This document shows positions 12,534 to 23,375 of a DNA stretch of 64,000 nt, piece after piece. Position 1 is the stretch's first letter; each line of letters starts with the position of its first letter. The position numbers and the translations under genes were made by a program. Source of the stretch: Halictus rubicundus (taxonomy: Eukaryota; Arthropoda; Insecta; Hymenoptera; Halictidae); assembly GCF_050948215.1 (NCBI RefSeq), contig NC_135151.1, forward strand, positions 13,308,220 to 13,372,219, in the 5' to 3' direction. Below the pieces are notes generated by a model that was given only the letters and a program-made list of their open reading frames with translations, was not told where the DNA came from and ran no database searches.

Positions 12534-12566
12534 TAGCCAGCCAACCAGACAGCCAACCAGACAGCT
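12501..12566. repeat. (CCAG)n tetranucleotide microsatellite
   Basis: About nine CCAG units followed by degenerate CCAA/CCAG/ACAG units to about 12566, with one more CCAGCC at 12577-12583. In one frame it reads as a Gln-Pro-Ala-Ser repeat. Confidence 0.93.
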
Positions 12567-12583
12567 ACCTCTCTAGCCAGCCG

Positions 12584-14310
12584 ATCGCTAACTGTGGACC
12601 CATGCCGCCTCGCACGAGGCTAAGTTTACTTTGCGAAACTTTTGCGTGTTACACGGAGCTTGCCCACACGCCGATTCCCTCGGCAATGACGCTTATATTT
12701 GACGCGGAACATCGCCGTCGACAAAGCGGGTACGCACGGATATTTTCTGACCGGCACCGTTCGCGCGGCCGTGCCTCCTCGCTACGCACCAAAACGAATT
12801 TTTGGCAAATGTTGCGCGAACGAATCGCCACCCGTGCGTGACACGCAAGAGGTGTGACAAATGTCGGGAAACGAATTTCACGGTGATACCTGATATTGGA
12901 CTCGGGCGAGACATTGAGTAAGATCGTCTGCAACAATGTTATTTAAGGCGGACCTAGCGAGAGGAGCTTCATGAAATCAGTCTTGGCGTTTCAAGAGGAT
13001 TTTGAAACCAGTTTCTGGAAGTCCACTTGCCGTCTCTCTTCAATTGTAGAATGAATATTTCCTACAATCGATGAGGAAGATGTAATGTGGTCCACAACAT
13101 TCACATATTTTGGTTTCATTGAATTTTTAGAAAGATTTCTCCTCAAAATCCACAAAATCATGATTGGGGAAAGAGGAATGCCATTTTCAAGCAGGATCCA
13201 CTGAATATGAATGTTATTCTCTGGTTTTAACACTATCTATTGGAAACCTAAGGTTATTCGAAATGTCCTCTTATAAAACAATCTGTGAAGAAATTAGTAA
13301 GTCACGTTACTGTGACCAATTTGCTGATCAACGGTTAAAGTGGTTACAGAGAAATCACTGTATTTAAAATTTTGAATAAGCCTCCCGGTATTGCCATGCA
13401 ACGTCGGCAGCAGTACAAAGAAAAATTGAATGTACTTTATTCTTCAGAAAGTATCATCGCTCAATAAATTACGCGATCATTCACACTTTGAATGTTCACT
13501 TTAGAGACCCGGCGGAGGGTTAAACCGAATAAACTTCGCCCTTTCGTTCTCCCGCGTTTGTGGGTCACCGCCTCCGGTAGAATATCATCGAACGGTTGTG
13601 GAATAGCGATTTTTCACGTAAATGTAAATACAGACTGCGCAGTCGGCGTGCATCAGGCAGCGAGCCTGAGACCGGTGAAAAGTCGTTGCGTGTTTCAGAT
13701 TGAATATTCCTCTGGGCGAGTTTATCATTTACCGTTTCCACTTCGTTTACAGTTTTCGGAGGGTCGACAGTTATTTATTTCGCCCGGCTCTATATTATTT
13801 CACCAAACCCTGCGGCGACAACGTATAAACACGTAGCTCGTATTTATAAACTCGCCGAGCGGCTTGTACAGCAAATACAATACACAGAGAAAATTCTCTA
13901 TCAAACACGTGCCCTACATAAAACTTCGAACAACGAAGACAAAATCGGTTAAATAATTTTATTATTCAGCGAATCAAACGGGAAACGAAATCGCTGTAAA
14001 TTCCCGCGGGGACTTTCAACTGTGCGGTACAAGTTACCGAAGATTCGCATAAAGATCCGCAGTCCACAAATAACTTTTAATTACACGCGGATCTGCATTG
14101 CGCGACGTAGCGGGATTCACGATGCCTGCTGCAATTATTCCGCGGGCCAGGAGTTCATTAGAAGAGCCAAGGAAATAGCTGTTGCATTGAAAAGTCTCTG
14201 CCGATACGTGATCTCTATCTATCGGCCCGTTATTTCTAATAGCACATCGTAGCGGCAGGGATGCATCGTGAACAAATGCATCTGGGCGCGGTGTCAATGG
14301 AGATCACGCG
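12584..14310. other. Gene-free stretch
   Basis: CpG-rich to about 12960, AT-rich to 13480, mixed thereafter. At 14051-14071 there is an orphan copy of the terminal motif of the AGACTGCGG MITE family (GATCCGCAGTCCACAAAT). No coding sequence recognised. Confidence 0.4.
14051..14071 (+). repeat. Orphan right-end motif of the AGACTGCGG MITE family
   Basis: GATCCGCAGTCCACAAAT resembles the consensus right tip AATCCGCAGTCTACTAAT seen in the copies at 25178 and 63132. No partner end nearby. It could be chance, but the 20 bp similarity is suggestive. Confidence 0.4.
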
Positions 14311-14403
14311 GCTCCGCTCATCTCTGCCTCGCTCTGCTCGACTCTGCACTGCTCTGCTCTGCTCGGCTTCGCCCTGCTCCGTTCAGCTCGGTTCGACTCG
14401 ACT
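14311..14403. repeat. Degenerate pentanucleotide repeat (GCTCT/GCTCG)n
   Basis: Imperfect iterations of TGCTC, GCTCT and GCTCG over about 93 bp, diverging towards both ends. Confidence 0.85.
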
Positions 14404-14827
14404 TCAATGCAAATTCAGAACCGGGATTCCCATTTTCATCGATGCAGGCACCGCCGGGAGCATCGGCGGCAGAGGCGCGCACGGTTTCTATGAGTCCCGG
14501 CTAGGTTTTCCGGTGTGCACACCAGCGCACGGTTGTGCAAACACGCGGATACGTGACGGCGGTGGTGAACGTCACGAGAAATGGATCCACAGCTCGGTAC
14601 GCAAGCAACACGGCAATAAACTTTATTGCGGGAATGCATTAGATCGAATACGTTACACACCTCCCAGCCACCCTGTAACGCGGTGAACCCAGGGGGTTGC
14701 AGGAGGCGAGCGGGGCTGGAGAGTATTCAGGGCTCAATAAACCCGACTGAGTACACTCGGAAGTTAATGTAGCCCCGGCTCGTTTTTGAGTGCTGCCAAG
14801 GCACGCCAAGCCGCGTGTCTTGCGGCA
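14404..14827. other. Gene-free stretch with a weak palindromic CACCCTG site
   Basis: GC-rich DNA. CCACCCTGTAACGCGG at about 14668 resembles the tip of the CAGGGTGG-ended elements but has no partner. Nothing else seen. Confidence 0.35.
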
Positions 14828-14972
14828 GTCCTACTTTCCCTTGTCCCTACACACCCCCCTTTTTTGTCCATCGAACGCTTGTAGCTTCTCTAACCCCTTC
14901 GAATCGCCGCAGTATCCTGCGGGGCGTCGCGTTATCTCAAACTGGTGCTGACGGTCTCTTTTTCTATCAGAA
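14828..14972. repeat. First copy of a ~145 bp local duplication
   Basis: Aligns with 15324-15475. Shared blocks in order are CTTTCCCTTGTYCCTRCACACCCC, a CTTRTAGCTTCTYYAACC block, AGTATCCTG, and TTATCTCAAACTRGTGYTGACGG. Identity is clearly above background, with small indels. The second copy is about 500 bp downstream, and a piggyBac-like MITE sits between them. Confidence 0.85.
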
Positions 14973-15013
14973 AATCTCTTTTGCTGCTTAAATTCTTAAG
15001 CAATTTATTTTAA

Positions 15014-15274
15014 CCCTTTCGTCCCGAGCGGTACACATATGCACCAGCCTGATTGAAAAATTACTGAGAGGTCAAGAAAGCAATGTGGGCATATGGCGAT
15101 TGTACCACACCGGGCCCCACACCACGTAAAATCCCTGTGTACCACCCTTCACCCCCTGCCTCTACTATGATAGGAAAAATTTGAGGGTGAAAACCTATTA
15201 CTTTTAGTCCAACTTACATATCCATTACACTGTAATTGTTAAAATTTCAATTTCTATATTCAGGGAGGAAAGGG
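15014..15274. mobile_element. piggyBac-like MITE (TTAA-flanked)
   Basis: Flanked by TTAA at 15010-15013 and 15275-15278. The inward ends are CCCTTTCGTCCCGAGCGG on the left and CCCTTTCCTCCCTGAATA from the right. The first eight bases are identical. A subterminal near-palindrome TACACATATGCACC follows the left tip. The interior of 261 bp has no transposase frame. The left tip is clearly related to that of the decayed element at 26752, so this is a dispersed family. Confidence 0.75.
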
Positions 15275-15323
15275 TTAAGGAAGGTTGACCACTAGATAAT
15301 GGCTGAAATAAATCACATTTACC

Positions 15324-15475
15324 GTACTGTTTTCCCTTGTTCCTGCACACCCCTGTTCTTCCCCATTTGTCCCTGAAGCTTATAGCTTCTTCAACCACTT
15401 CGTAGTATCCTGAAGTTGCATTATCTCAAACTAGTGTTGACGGTGTCTCTGTCTCGTTCTCTCTGGATCTGGAAA
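15324..15475. repeat. Second copy of the ~145 bp local duplication
   Basis: Homologous to 14828-14972 in the same orientation. The copies differ at roughly one base in five, so the duplication is old. The MITE at 15014-15274 lies in the spacer. Confidence 0.85.
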
Positions 15476-15479
15476 TCGC

Positions 15480-16100
15480 GTATTCTCCCATGCACTCCGG
15501 GGGCGGAGTCTTCCCGATGATTACCTGCCCCCTTCCCCCACCAGACGATTCGCGATTTCTTTTTTCCTGCGCCCGGTCCGTTCCGACGCCCTTTCTATCC
15601 TTTCTGCTACTCCGTTCGTGCGCGACAGGACGCGCCGATACGTCAGCCGGGTAACGTGTTTTATACGATTCCATAAAATCGAAGTGGTATCTCATCGGGA
15701 ACGATTTCCCCTTGTAGGAGGTAACTACGTCTGTAAATTCCTCTCTTGTAAGGCGAACCGTCTCATATTGGATATCGATTCCGTCGAATTTTATTTTAGC
15801 CTCGGATTTCCGGCCAGCCGGCTAAGTGACCTTGGTAATACTGCTCCGGGGGTGAGAATATGAAATTCGCTCGTCGATGCCGGTGGGAAATCGCTCGTTG
15901 CATTGTGGTTGAAGTGGTTTGGAAGGTTGAAAATGTTGGTAGCGTTCTGGGAACGTTTTTCAGTTAGCAGTCGATAACGAGGAAGACGCTTCTGCATTTT
16001 TGTCTTTCCGTGTGTAATTACGGATTGAAACAAGAAGAATGTGTTCTGTAGCGTTACCGTTTTAGCGCAAATGTATTACGTTCGTATGTCGGGTATACTC
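15480..16100. other. Gene-free stretch
   Basis: CpG-moderate DNA. An 89-codon minus-strand frame (15426-15695) and other short frames have no recognisable motif. No repeat ends seen. Confidence 0.4.
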
Positions 16101-16317
16101 GTCATTAGACTGAGGGTTTGATGCATTCATGACAGAAATGAATAGGTACGATTTAAAACAGTAATACCACTGGAATGAATTAAAAAATACTGTTATATTA
16201 TTTTCAACCTATACTAAACATATTAAGAAAGAAAATAAATTTTTATTTCACTCCAGTTTGTTGCAATTCAGGTGGAAAATTTTTATTTTGCACAGAGATC
16301 TGCTGTGTACTAATCAG
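16101..16317. mobile_element. MITE of the AGACTGCGG-ended family, copy 1
   Basis: The left end GTCATTAGACTGAGGGTTT matches the left end of the copy at 25178 (GTTATTAGTAGACTGCGG). The right end, read inward, begins CTGATTAGTACACAGCAG. Internally both copies share ACAGAAATG, then AAACAGTA, then AATTTTTATTTTG near the right end. About 217 bp, AT-rich, non-coding. The superfamily is not clear because I cannot define the target duplication. Confidence 0.65.
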
Positions 16318-16429
16318 AAACAAAAATTTTTCCATTTCATCGTGAAGGAGTTGGCATAGAAGTTAAATGAATTCAGTCGTCTCATTTTCTGAGGAATAAA
16401 AATTAACCGATCACTCCTAGTGCTAGTTA

Positions 16430-16616
16430 CAGTGATTTCTCTATACATGTCGCCAAGGCCTGGGTGATAAACGTCGCGGAATTATACCCACTACCGCGGG
16501 GCATACCCTGTGAAGAGTCACGACGCTCGACGGGCCTCGGACGCCGGGAAATGTAAACATAACACTGGTCTGGTATGTTTCCTGGACGTGTTGTTGACAT
16601 ATATCAGAATTCACTG
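16430..16616. mobile_element. TA-flanked MITE with CAGTGA ends, copy 1
   Basis: TA at 16428-16429 and 16617-16618 flank inward-facing ends CAGTGATTTCT and CAGTGAATTCT. The element is about 187 bp. It is strongly similar in the same orientation to 40186-40391, including the blocks ATGTCGCCAAGGCCTGG, ATAAACGTCGCGGAATTAT and ACCCTGTGA. TA duplication and a CAGT-type tip are characteristic of Tc1/mariner-class elements. No coding remnant. Confidence 0.8.
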
Positions 16617-16689
16617 TACCTACCTCTCCAAATATGATGCATGGCTCATACAATCCTAAAGCCCAATTTCTTCCTATCGGTGGCCTTAA

Positions 16690-16838
16690 CCCTCCTCCGT
16701 TTGCAACCTAATTTTTATCGACGCTGTCTGCACGCTAAGCCGTTTATGTTTACAACCAATATTTTGGCTATTCTAGGCCTTCAGAAAATCTAAAAAAATC
16801 TGGAATGCGTATTGCGGTCCCTAGTTGCTCACGGAGGG
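16690..16838. mobile_element. Short piggyBac-like MITE (TTAA-flanked)
   Basis: TTAA at 16686-16689 and 16839-16842. Inward ends are CCCTCCTCCGTTTGCAAC and CCCTCCGTGAGCAACTAG, which align with a 3 bp gap (CCCTCC, GT, GCAAC shared). 149 bp, non-coding. Its tips differ from those of the 15014 element, so it is a separate subfamily. Confidence 0.65.
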
Positions 16839-16842
16839 TTAA

Positions 16843-17049
16843 AATCGCGAAACCCACGACCGTTCCGATACTCGCTCGCGTATCCGCGAATTAGGATTGT
16901 CAGGGACGAGTTATGAATCGGTCCTATCGACGAGGTTCTCCGTCGAATCTCGGGATGGCGTCTACTCGATGGGCTCACCTTCCGCAAATACAAACCGTAC
17001 GTCGACAGAGGCTCGACGCACGAGCGTAGAAACCTAGCCGCGGATCAAG
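16843..17049. other. CpG-rich stretch, nothing recognised
   Basis: High CpG density, no repeat ends and no convincing frame. Confidence 0.4.
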
Positions 17050-17092
17050 AAACGGAACGGAACGGAACGGAACGGAGCGGTACGGAACGGGG
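17050..17092. repeat. (GGAAC)n pentanucleotide repeat
   Basis: About eight units of ACGGA with two substitutions at 17076-17084. Confidence 0.92.
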
Positions 17093-17394
17093 AGATATCG
17101 AGTGGAACTTTATCGTCGAGTGAGAGATGGAATTCGGCGATGTAGGAGGTAGAGGTAGGGCAAAGCAAACGGGAATAAAAGAATGAGGTGGAGATGGAAA
17201 GCTATGGTAGGGTGTTCTCGGGTACGCCGGGGTAGGTGTAGGTAGGTACTATGTCGGGGCATAATAGAATAGATAGCGGATAGGCGGGAAGCCAGGCCCG
17301 CCGGTGCTTCGGGAATACTTTACCGAGCGTATAAACGCTATTTATGGCTGCATAAACCAGCGATAGTGGATATATAATACAGTCACACACCTAT

Positions 17395-17424
17395 GGGGAG
17401 GGGGGGGGGGGGCTCTCTCTCTCC
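17395..17424. repeat. G-run followed by short CT tract
   Basis: GGGG, one A, then thirteen G residues, followed by CTCTCTCTCTC. Long G homopolymers are prone to sequencing and replication length error, so the exact count is uncertain. Confidence 0.9.
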
Positions 17425-17629
17425 GGCTGGTTCGTTCTCTCCAGGTCGCGCTGTATCTACGTGTATCTGCGGAGAACGATCGACAACACGCTCTCCCCCA
17501 ACCCATCTACCCCCGCTTCTAGCCCGGCACCTCTACTCTGCATTGATTTGCATGAGATTTCAAGCAGGGCTCCTTCTTATAAATCTACCTTCTCCAACCC
17601 TCATCGACCGCGGCGAAAGGAAACGAATC

Positions 17630-17795
17630 GACTTGCTTCTTCTTTCTCTTTCTCGCCGTCCTTTTTCCGTGTCTTCCTCTTGATGCTCCTCTTCTTCCTT
17701 GATCCTTTCTCCTTCTCGTCTCTCTTGATCCTCTCCTCCCATCTCTTCCCCCTGCCCCCTCTCACTTACTCTCGGTTCTTCTTTATTCCGCGAAC
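17630..17795. repeat. Polypyrimidine tract on the + strand
   Basis: About 165 bp of almost uninterrupted C/T with repeated TTGATCCT-containing units (17699 and 17727). The minus strand is a matching polypurine tract that reads as an Arg/Glu-rich frame. Such tracts can form triplex DNA; no function is shown. Confidence 0.8.
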
Positions 17796-20700
17796 GATCC
17801 GATGCACTTCCCTTCGTCGGAGAGCCCGTCTCGATGTCTCGAACGTACCCGGGGAAGGATTCGGGGTAAATCGCTCGGTTTAATTTTTCAGCCGTCTCTC
17901 GGCTGACTCAGAACCCGCAGTCGAAGCTCGATCCTCCGTATAATCGTCCCGCATGACTGACCGATCTCAATCAGTGCGTCTCCTTCTTCGTACGTTCCAC
18001 CGAGAGGATCCTGGATCCAGAGGGGAGCGTCGTTATCCTTTATTCGGCGCCGAGGAGGACCTCGCTCGGCGACAAAGGACAGACCAACGGCGTCGCGGTA
18101 ATGAAGAAGGGCCCGGCAGCCGATTTTATTTCACCGTGCGCCCTCGAGCCGGCGATATTTCGGTCTGTTTTTATCCTGGCGAGCGGCCCGGTCGTTAGGG
18201 AGCGGCGTCTACTATTCTACGAATGAAGATATAGTCGTGGACGAAGATTGAATGCAAAACACGAGGTAGAAATCTTCAATCTTTACGAGCTTCTGCAATT
18301 ACTTATCCTTACGACGATAGATAAAACTTTCTGCGATATTGAATAAATTTGTCATCGGCAGACTTTGTACTTTCTGCATGGTTGCATAGTTTCCAGCCTT
18401 TTCAATCGTTTATGAATAACGATTTGCAATTATAGTGGCTATAATCTTCTTCCTTTTCGTGCAATTGTTTGTTTGTCGTCAATGTGCCTAATTTTAATCA
18501 ACTGTATTTTCGATTCGAGATATACCTCGTATTTCATGTATAAAGAAAAGATAATCGAACGGAAGACTAATACTTCTAAAGTAGAATTAAGACTAAAGTA
18601 GAATTTACATATTTATTAACGAAAACGTAAAAAGATTCTACAGAAAAATTCAAACAGGTACTTGCCCTGGTACCCAACTAGAAAATGAATATTTACTCCA
18701 CTCTTTTTCATAGTCGTGAATATTTATACCACGCACAAAGGCATTTTATGACATCGTTAAGCTAATATCGGTAATATCGTACACCGTTAAAACGTTTAAC
18801 CACTGCAAGGCGAATTTTAGAAGAATATTGTTACATTATGTCCAACTTATTAAAATCATCGAGAAAAGAAACAAATTTGAAAAATACTTACAAATCCGCA
18901 GTCTACTGATTGCTCGAGTAAAATTAAACATCGAGTTCAAGCTAACAAGCAGGAGGTCGAATAAAAATGGTTTTCTTTACATTAATGTACAGACCTCGTT
19001 CCCCAAAGACACGTTCGAGTATGACTCGTGTGACGACTGGATAGTCGATTGTGTGTTAAAATTCGTCGTTGGGCCAATGATCACGTTTACAAAATGAAAG
19101 CTAGCTAGCGTACCTCGGCTGGAAGTTTCATCCCGAATGGGTCGTTCCGCGCCGGCAAAAGCGAGGCGGAAAGGAACGAGGGAGTTTAAGTTCGGCACGC
19201 GAATGTAGCTCTCATCAATCTATCTTTCCGAGCCGGCGTCTGACAGTCGTTTCGAATGCATTTAACCCCCTTAACCGCCCACCCCCGGACCCCCACTCGT
19301 TCTCCTCGGTGCCCAGGCCGCTACCGCGAGAGTTCTAGCTTCTATATATCCGAGAACGTTACTCGGCTCAATCCTCCTTACATGACGAAGGGAACTCGCT
19401 CGAGGAAATTACTCCGCCTTCCTGCTACCCAGAGACAGACGGCTGCTGGATGATTTGACGAAAAATTTTTCCAACCTCCTCGCATCCCCCACGAAATTGA
19501 GTTGGATTTATTAAAACGGAATTACGGGCAGCTGTCCACCTTGACCCTCTTCCAACATCTGCTCATTTCTCGGATGCTAATGTCAAATTTATACATCAGG
19601 ATTTAATTGTCTGCAGCGGTACGTGATTATAAGATACTGGGTTAGTGTCTAGGATTTGATGAACTAATTCTAGTAATGCGCAAAATGAAATCTGGAATTA
19701 ATGCAGACTTTCAGAGATTGATTTGCATGAAGTATGATCTTGTTAATTGTTGAGACCGTTACGCAACGATAAGATTTCGTGTAGATTTTGGTAAAATAAT
19801 TGTGAATGCGACAGTAACACAGCAGACTTTTGCTAAATCGCTTCATTCAATAAATGTCACTATGGACATCCACAACGGACAAAACCAGATGTTTTAAAAA
19901 CCCCTTTCTTAATGTTTTTATTATTTTGTGCTTGTACATTTTTAAACTTCAAGTCCAAGACAATCTCGCGCGTCATGAACGAGAGACCGTGAATCTCCTA
20001 ATCATATTCTGCGAAAGTAATCGATCTCCCACCTGGAAATGTCGAAATCAAGATGCCGAGCGCAGGAAACTTTGGGGAAACTATCGGCGGAAAGCCTCCG
20101 CGCGTTCGATCGTGGCTTTCTTTCGTCGTCGCCGGTGCATTTTTGTAATTGCTCGGAATCCGGCGGATCGTATCGATTCCAGGAACCAGGTCAATTCGAT
20201 GTAAAACTCCGGGGCCGCCTCAGTTCTGTTGCGCCGATTAAAATCTCGCCTTTAATTATTTCCGACGCGGGGATTATACGATGCTTCGACTCGAGATACG
20301 ATTCGACGATGTTGCCGGGTGCGAGTCGCGCGCGTGAAAGCTCACGACTCGATATACCGATTCGACGCCATTATAATGCCTAATTAGGCATTCGCGAGGC
20401 TCCGAGCATTAGTCGATGATTCCGGAGACTAGTTTCGCCCCCGCGACGAACTTCCAACCGGCGAGAGAGGCCGGGTCGTTGGCGAATTAATTATTTCGCG
20501 TCATGCCTCGCGCTACCACGATGTTTATAGACACTTAGATATCGCCTTAGGAACCCGTCCCGTCCATGATGCACCACTTTCAGTTTATTCCCTATTCCCC
20601 GGGATCCTCAGATCCTACACAGCTCTCTCCCTCTGTTCGGGTTAATTTGATTTCGTTCCCGTTTATAGGGAACCCCATCCTCAGGGATGCGTTCGCCCCT

Positions 20701-22928
20701 CGGAAAATTTTTCATCAAAACGCATTTTATTCCGCATGCATTCCGCGTTAATTGCGACGAAATTACGCGTGGGAAGAACCGCCATACCGAGATCACAAAG
20801 TTAAGTTTGCTCTTCTCGTTAATGAATTCTTGTAATGGTTAGACATCGGTATGATTGGATATGTCTATAAAAACCTGGATGATCGTAAGGAATCGTTAAT
20901 TTTCTCTAATTTTTTGCTGTCTCCAGTATCCCTTGATAGTAAAAAATGTGAACTGTACTGGTGTATTCTGTATAGGATCTCTAGAATTCTGAATTTTCTT
21001 CTTGGAAGACAAGAATTGAATAAAAAATGTCGGGTTTTTTAAAATTTGAACCTTTGTACTTACATTTTAATCGCTTTATTTCTTTTCGATTTACATACGT
21101 GCATAAACCAGTGTCTTTATTCCAACACGTTCCTCTAAGATTGCTCACCTGAAACAGAAAGAATATTCATTATTTATCACTTGCCGTTTATGATATCAAA
21201 TTGTCAGATATTTAATTCCGTATCGGCGGACCAGTTCTATGTATATTTGTGCAATGATGTTCATTGCAGCGCATTGTATTTGGGGTAATAATTTCCGGTC
21301 GGTTTTCAGTGTGAGTTTGCAGAAATTCCGCGGAAAGTATTCGCGCGGAAGGATGCTTTAATCTCAGCCCGGTCGCTTAAAAACTCCCCGGCGTAGATCG
21401 CACTGCTATCTCGACGTGTAGATCGGCGGACTCTAGAAGCGGAATAAAACTTCTATGAAATTTAATAAGTTCCTTTGTGGGGGATCGTAAGTTTCCCCGA
21501 GCGACGGAAACAAGCGCGGTCTTAGCGCGCGGGGTGACTCGCTAAATTTAGGGACGACCCTTTGCATCTGCGCTAGAGTCCAATTTATCTGGTTTACAGA
21601 ACCTATTAAATCGTGAATATTGTTAGTACACGTGCCTGTGCTCTATAAAACCCGACCATGGCGCCCTGGAAAATATCCTCTTAATAAAACGTTCAACGAA
21701 ACAATTTCTCTAAACGCGAACCGGTGGAAATTGTGTCCCGTAGCTCATACGACCCAGAAAAACTAATTTCAAAAATCCTTTATGTATTTCTACATTTTAG
21801 AGCTATTTTCGTAGCCCATGCAGCTTCATACATTTAAATTCAAGGGTGCTTTTACTCATTTTTACACATTTTGACTCGTAAGTGTGCATAACTACGACGG
21901 AAATGAAGCCACTTCCGCTTAGAAATTATACAGTTAATTGTATTTAATTCTACATTTTGTTAACGAATAAAGAGAAACACCGGAAATAACCGAACGTATT
22001 TATGTTACGATCCGACACAAGCAAAGTTTTAAAACGTAACTGTGACTAATATTGCATTGTGAAAATTGAAATTATTTCATGTACTTGAAGTATAAAACTC
22101 GTGATATTTCAAGCGTTTTGTAGTCGGTCCACACTGTGTAAAACTAGTAAGTTTCGCGAGTTCGAGATCAGGATACGAAATGAAAAAGATTCTCCAGGAA
22201 AGAAGGATCCTTTTCCAGACATAAAAAGTGTTCCCCGTCTCTTGAGCAACCACGAACAAACAAGCGTAACTGCGGAACAAATTCGTGGACAAGCATAAAG
22301 CGTCCCGCGGACGTGCTAATGGAAAAAGGTTGCGAGTATTAGGAAACTTGCCGCGCGTGAAGTTCGCGTTGGCACGTTTTAGTACTCCAACGAATACCTT
22401 AGTGAAGGATGTGCCGAAGTTTAAGCACATCTGATGCAAGAAGCTCGCGGAAACCGCAAACGTGGCGGAAGCAGTTAACCAAGAATTAAGATAGTTCCTC
22501 GAGAGCCCTTGTTTTTAATAATAAATTTCTTGAGCACGCGCCGAACTACTCTAGAGTCGAGTGGCTTATCTTTTCTCCGGGATCTCGGCGACATGTTACA
22601 CCGCGTCTTTTAAGTTTCAGGGAACGCCAACTGGTTCAGAACAGAGTTTACATCGCACTGCTTTTTTTCTCTAGGCAAACCTCCATTCAACCATTCTTCG
22701 TATTCATCACTTTATTCTTTTCTCCAGGCAGAGCAGTTTGTAGTTTCCGATCGCAGGAAATTGAAAAGTTCTTTCGGACCTTTTTCGAATTGAAATTAAA
22801 CCTTTCATGGAGTTCAGGGTGACCCAAATGTTACTAGGCCATTTTAAAATGGAATGACCTCGTGGTCATTGTTCCAACATGGTCAATGAATGTCTCTTAA
22901 AAAATGTATTCAACTCTCAGAAACTATA
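17796..22928. other. Long gene-free stretch
   Basis: Alternating CpG-rich (17800-18230, 19080-19500, 20000-20800) and AT-rich blocks. Open frames up to 120 codons occur on both strands (for example 22077-22439 minus) without recognisable domains. Two features stand out: an orphan MITE tip at 18891-18911, and a short direct repeat around ATTCGACG at 20287-20309 and 20345-20368. A CAGGGTGACCC site at 22816 resembles a CAGGGTG tip without partner. Confidence 0.4.
18891..18911 (+). repeat. Orphan right-end motif of the AGACTGCGG MITE family
   Basis: CAAATCCGCAGTCTACTGAT is almost identical to the reverse complement of the left tip at 25181-25197. No left partner could be found within about 200 bp upstream. 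Confidence 0.55.
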
Positions 22929-23373
22929 TACAGTAGCGTCTTGATCTAAGCCGAACGAAGCTACACGGTCATAGTCAGTTCGCCTATCCCCTCCACTGGC
23001 GGTATACCCCGCGAGGGGCCGAGAAACTCGAGCTGCCTCCGTCGCCGAGTAGTGTAAACGATACATCGGTGTTAACCACTACTAATCTAATTACAAAACT
23101 TCTTTGTTTTTCATTATTACTTTATTAGACTTTCGTCAACTTATTCGTGGTATTTTTCTTATTAAAATGACACCAAGCACGATATAATTTGAACTGTATT
23201 TAGTCGTTTAATTGACGGTATGTGGCGCGCCTTCGGCTGCGCGGTCCGTGTTTACACGCGCTGTCCTTTTCTACGTTCGACGCGGTCGACGCGGTCACAA
23301 GAAGCAATAGCCCTTCGCGATCTACGTCACAGTACGGGCCCGAGGATTGGGCTTAGATCAAGACTTTACTGTG
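22929..23373. mobile_element. pogo/Tigger-like MITE
   Basis: TA at 22927-22928 and 23374-23375 flank inverted ends that share ACAGTA and then GTCTTGATCTAAGCC (left 22930-22952, right in reverse complement 23350-23372). Over about 24 bases only three positions differ. The tip style (CAGTA, then CTxGAT, then CCGAAC) resembles the pogo/Tigger branch of the Tc1/mariner class. The 445 bp interior carries no transposase motif; an 80-codon frame at 23220-23462 crosses the right end and is chance. An internal block at 23145-23190 is repeated at 57430-57478. Confidence 0.78.
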
Positions 23374-23375
23374 TA

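Noticed and set aside
12215..12841. 208-codon open frame
   Set aside because: Passes through GA-rich DNA and a CCAG microsatellite; its composition is dictated by the repeats and no domain is visible.
14668..14683. CCACCCTGTAACGCGG as an end of a CAGGGTGG-type element
   Set aside because: No inverted partner within several hundred bases.
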